DNA of 5,152 nt from Caldisericaceae bacterium (GTDB lineage: Bacteria > Calditrichota > Calditrichia > Calditrichales > Calditrichaceae), in the NCBI GenBank assembly GCA_021160885.1, contig JAGHBR010000277.1:1-5152 (forward strand), read 5' to 3'. Under the pieces are notes generated by a model. That model was given only the letters and a program-made list of their open reading frames with translations. It was not told where the DNA came from and did not search any database. The first letter of the stretch is position 1. Each line of letters starts with the position of its first letter. A program made the translations under genes and the position numbers. This document shows, piece after piece, positions 5,014 to 5,152 of this stretch.

Positions 5014-5152
5014 TCACAAAGAAAAGTTTGAATCAGATGCCATTAAATTTAAAACTGTCAACACAGCAATTGCTAACAGGAAGTTCATGATCACGCCGCC
5101 CGAAATAATTACCACCTTACGCCAGGTTGGCTTTGATTGGAATTCATCAGGA
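5014..5152 (-). CDS. C-terminal end of a site-2-protease-like membrane protein, apparently truncated
   Basis: On the minus strand a frame open to the right edge runs 45 codons to a TGA at 5014-5016. It begins PDEFQSKPTWRKVVIISGG and continues VIMNFLLAIAVLTVLNLM. This pattern, Phe-x-x-Lys-Pro-x-W/x-R/K then a hydrophobic segment with G-G/P-x-x-x-N-F, matches the second membrane segment of RseP/YluC-type M50 intramembrane metalloproteases, where the usual wording is A-G-P-x-x-N-F. In that family a PDZ domain and a later membrane segment with the metal-binding Asp motif should follow for more than 200 residues. Here the frame ends about ten residues after the helix, and I found no continuation in other frames before 4908. 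Either the gene is truncated or it is a divergent short membrane protein. The HExxH part would lie outside the window. There is no clear terminator after it, so read-through into the stress-protein unit is possible. Confidence 0.55.
   Translation of the reverse strand, partial: PDEFQSKPTWRKVVIISGGVIMNFLLAIAVLTVLNLMASDSNFSL

Noticed and set aside
1..5152. CRISPR array, tRNA, rRNA, insertion sequence or prophage genes
   Set aside because: No regularly spaced repeats, no tRNA or rRNA sequence and no transposase-, integrase- or phage-like protein is visible on either strand.

Overview
The window reads as a stretch of a Gram-negative-type bacterial chromosome with AT-rich intergenic DNA. An 18-residue signal peptide leading into an apparent outer-membrane beta-barrel implies a double membrane. 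The mix of pyruvate phosphate dikinase, TauE/SafE permeases, a single-domain rhodanese and a lone Usp protein would suit an anaerobic or sulfur-exposed lineage outside the Proteobacteria (Calditrichota- or Bacteroidota-like). That placement is an impression only, because no marker gene is present.

Left part (1-1000): the C-terminal 312 residues of pyruvate phosphate dikinase on the + strand, with PEP-site and catalytic residues intact. A strong terminator with a near-symmetric A/T flank follows and could stop transcription from either side.

Middle gap (1001-1326): no gene. It holds a 12-bp perfect palindrome (1132-1143) and a GC-rich nested hairpin (1166-1193) whose minus-strand loop reads CCCTCC. 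No good terminator follows the minus-strand operon before 1000, so this gap is probably its 3' untranslated region.

Right part (1327-4884, all minus strand) has two transcription units. The upstream unit is a universal stress protein (4444-4884), a TauE/SafE permease (3676-4425) and a porin O/P-like barrel (2704-3675), with 18-bp and 0-bp spacings. A 191-bp spacer with a candidate promoter and two inverted repeats then leads to a rhodanese (2120-2512) and a second TauE/SafE permease (1327-2106), 13 bp apart. Together they form a compact set: outer-membrane pore, two inner-membrane anion permeases, a sulfurtransferase-type enzyme and a nucleotide-binding-type stress protein. The simplest reading is transport and handling of a small sulfur compound (sulfite, thiosulfate, sulfonate or sulfide-derived), but the substrate cannot be read from the sequence.

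Right edge (5014-5152): the last 45 codons of a minus-strand gene resembling the TM2 region of an RseP-type site-2 protease. It ends at a stop codon soon after that segment, so it lacks the PDZ domain and the later catalytic Asp segment. It is either truncated or a divergent membrane protein.
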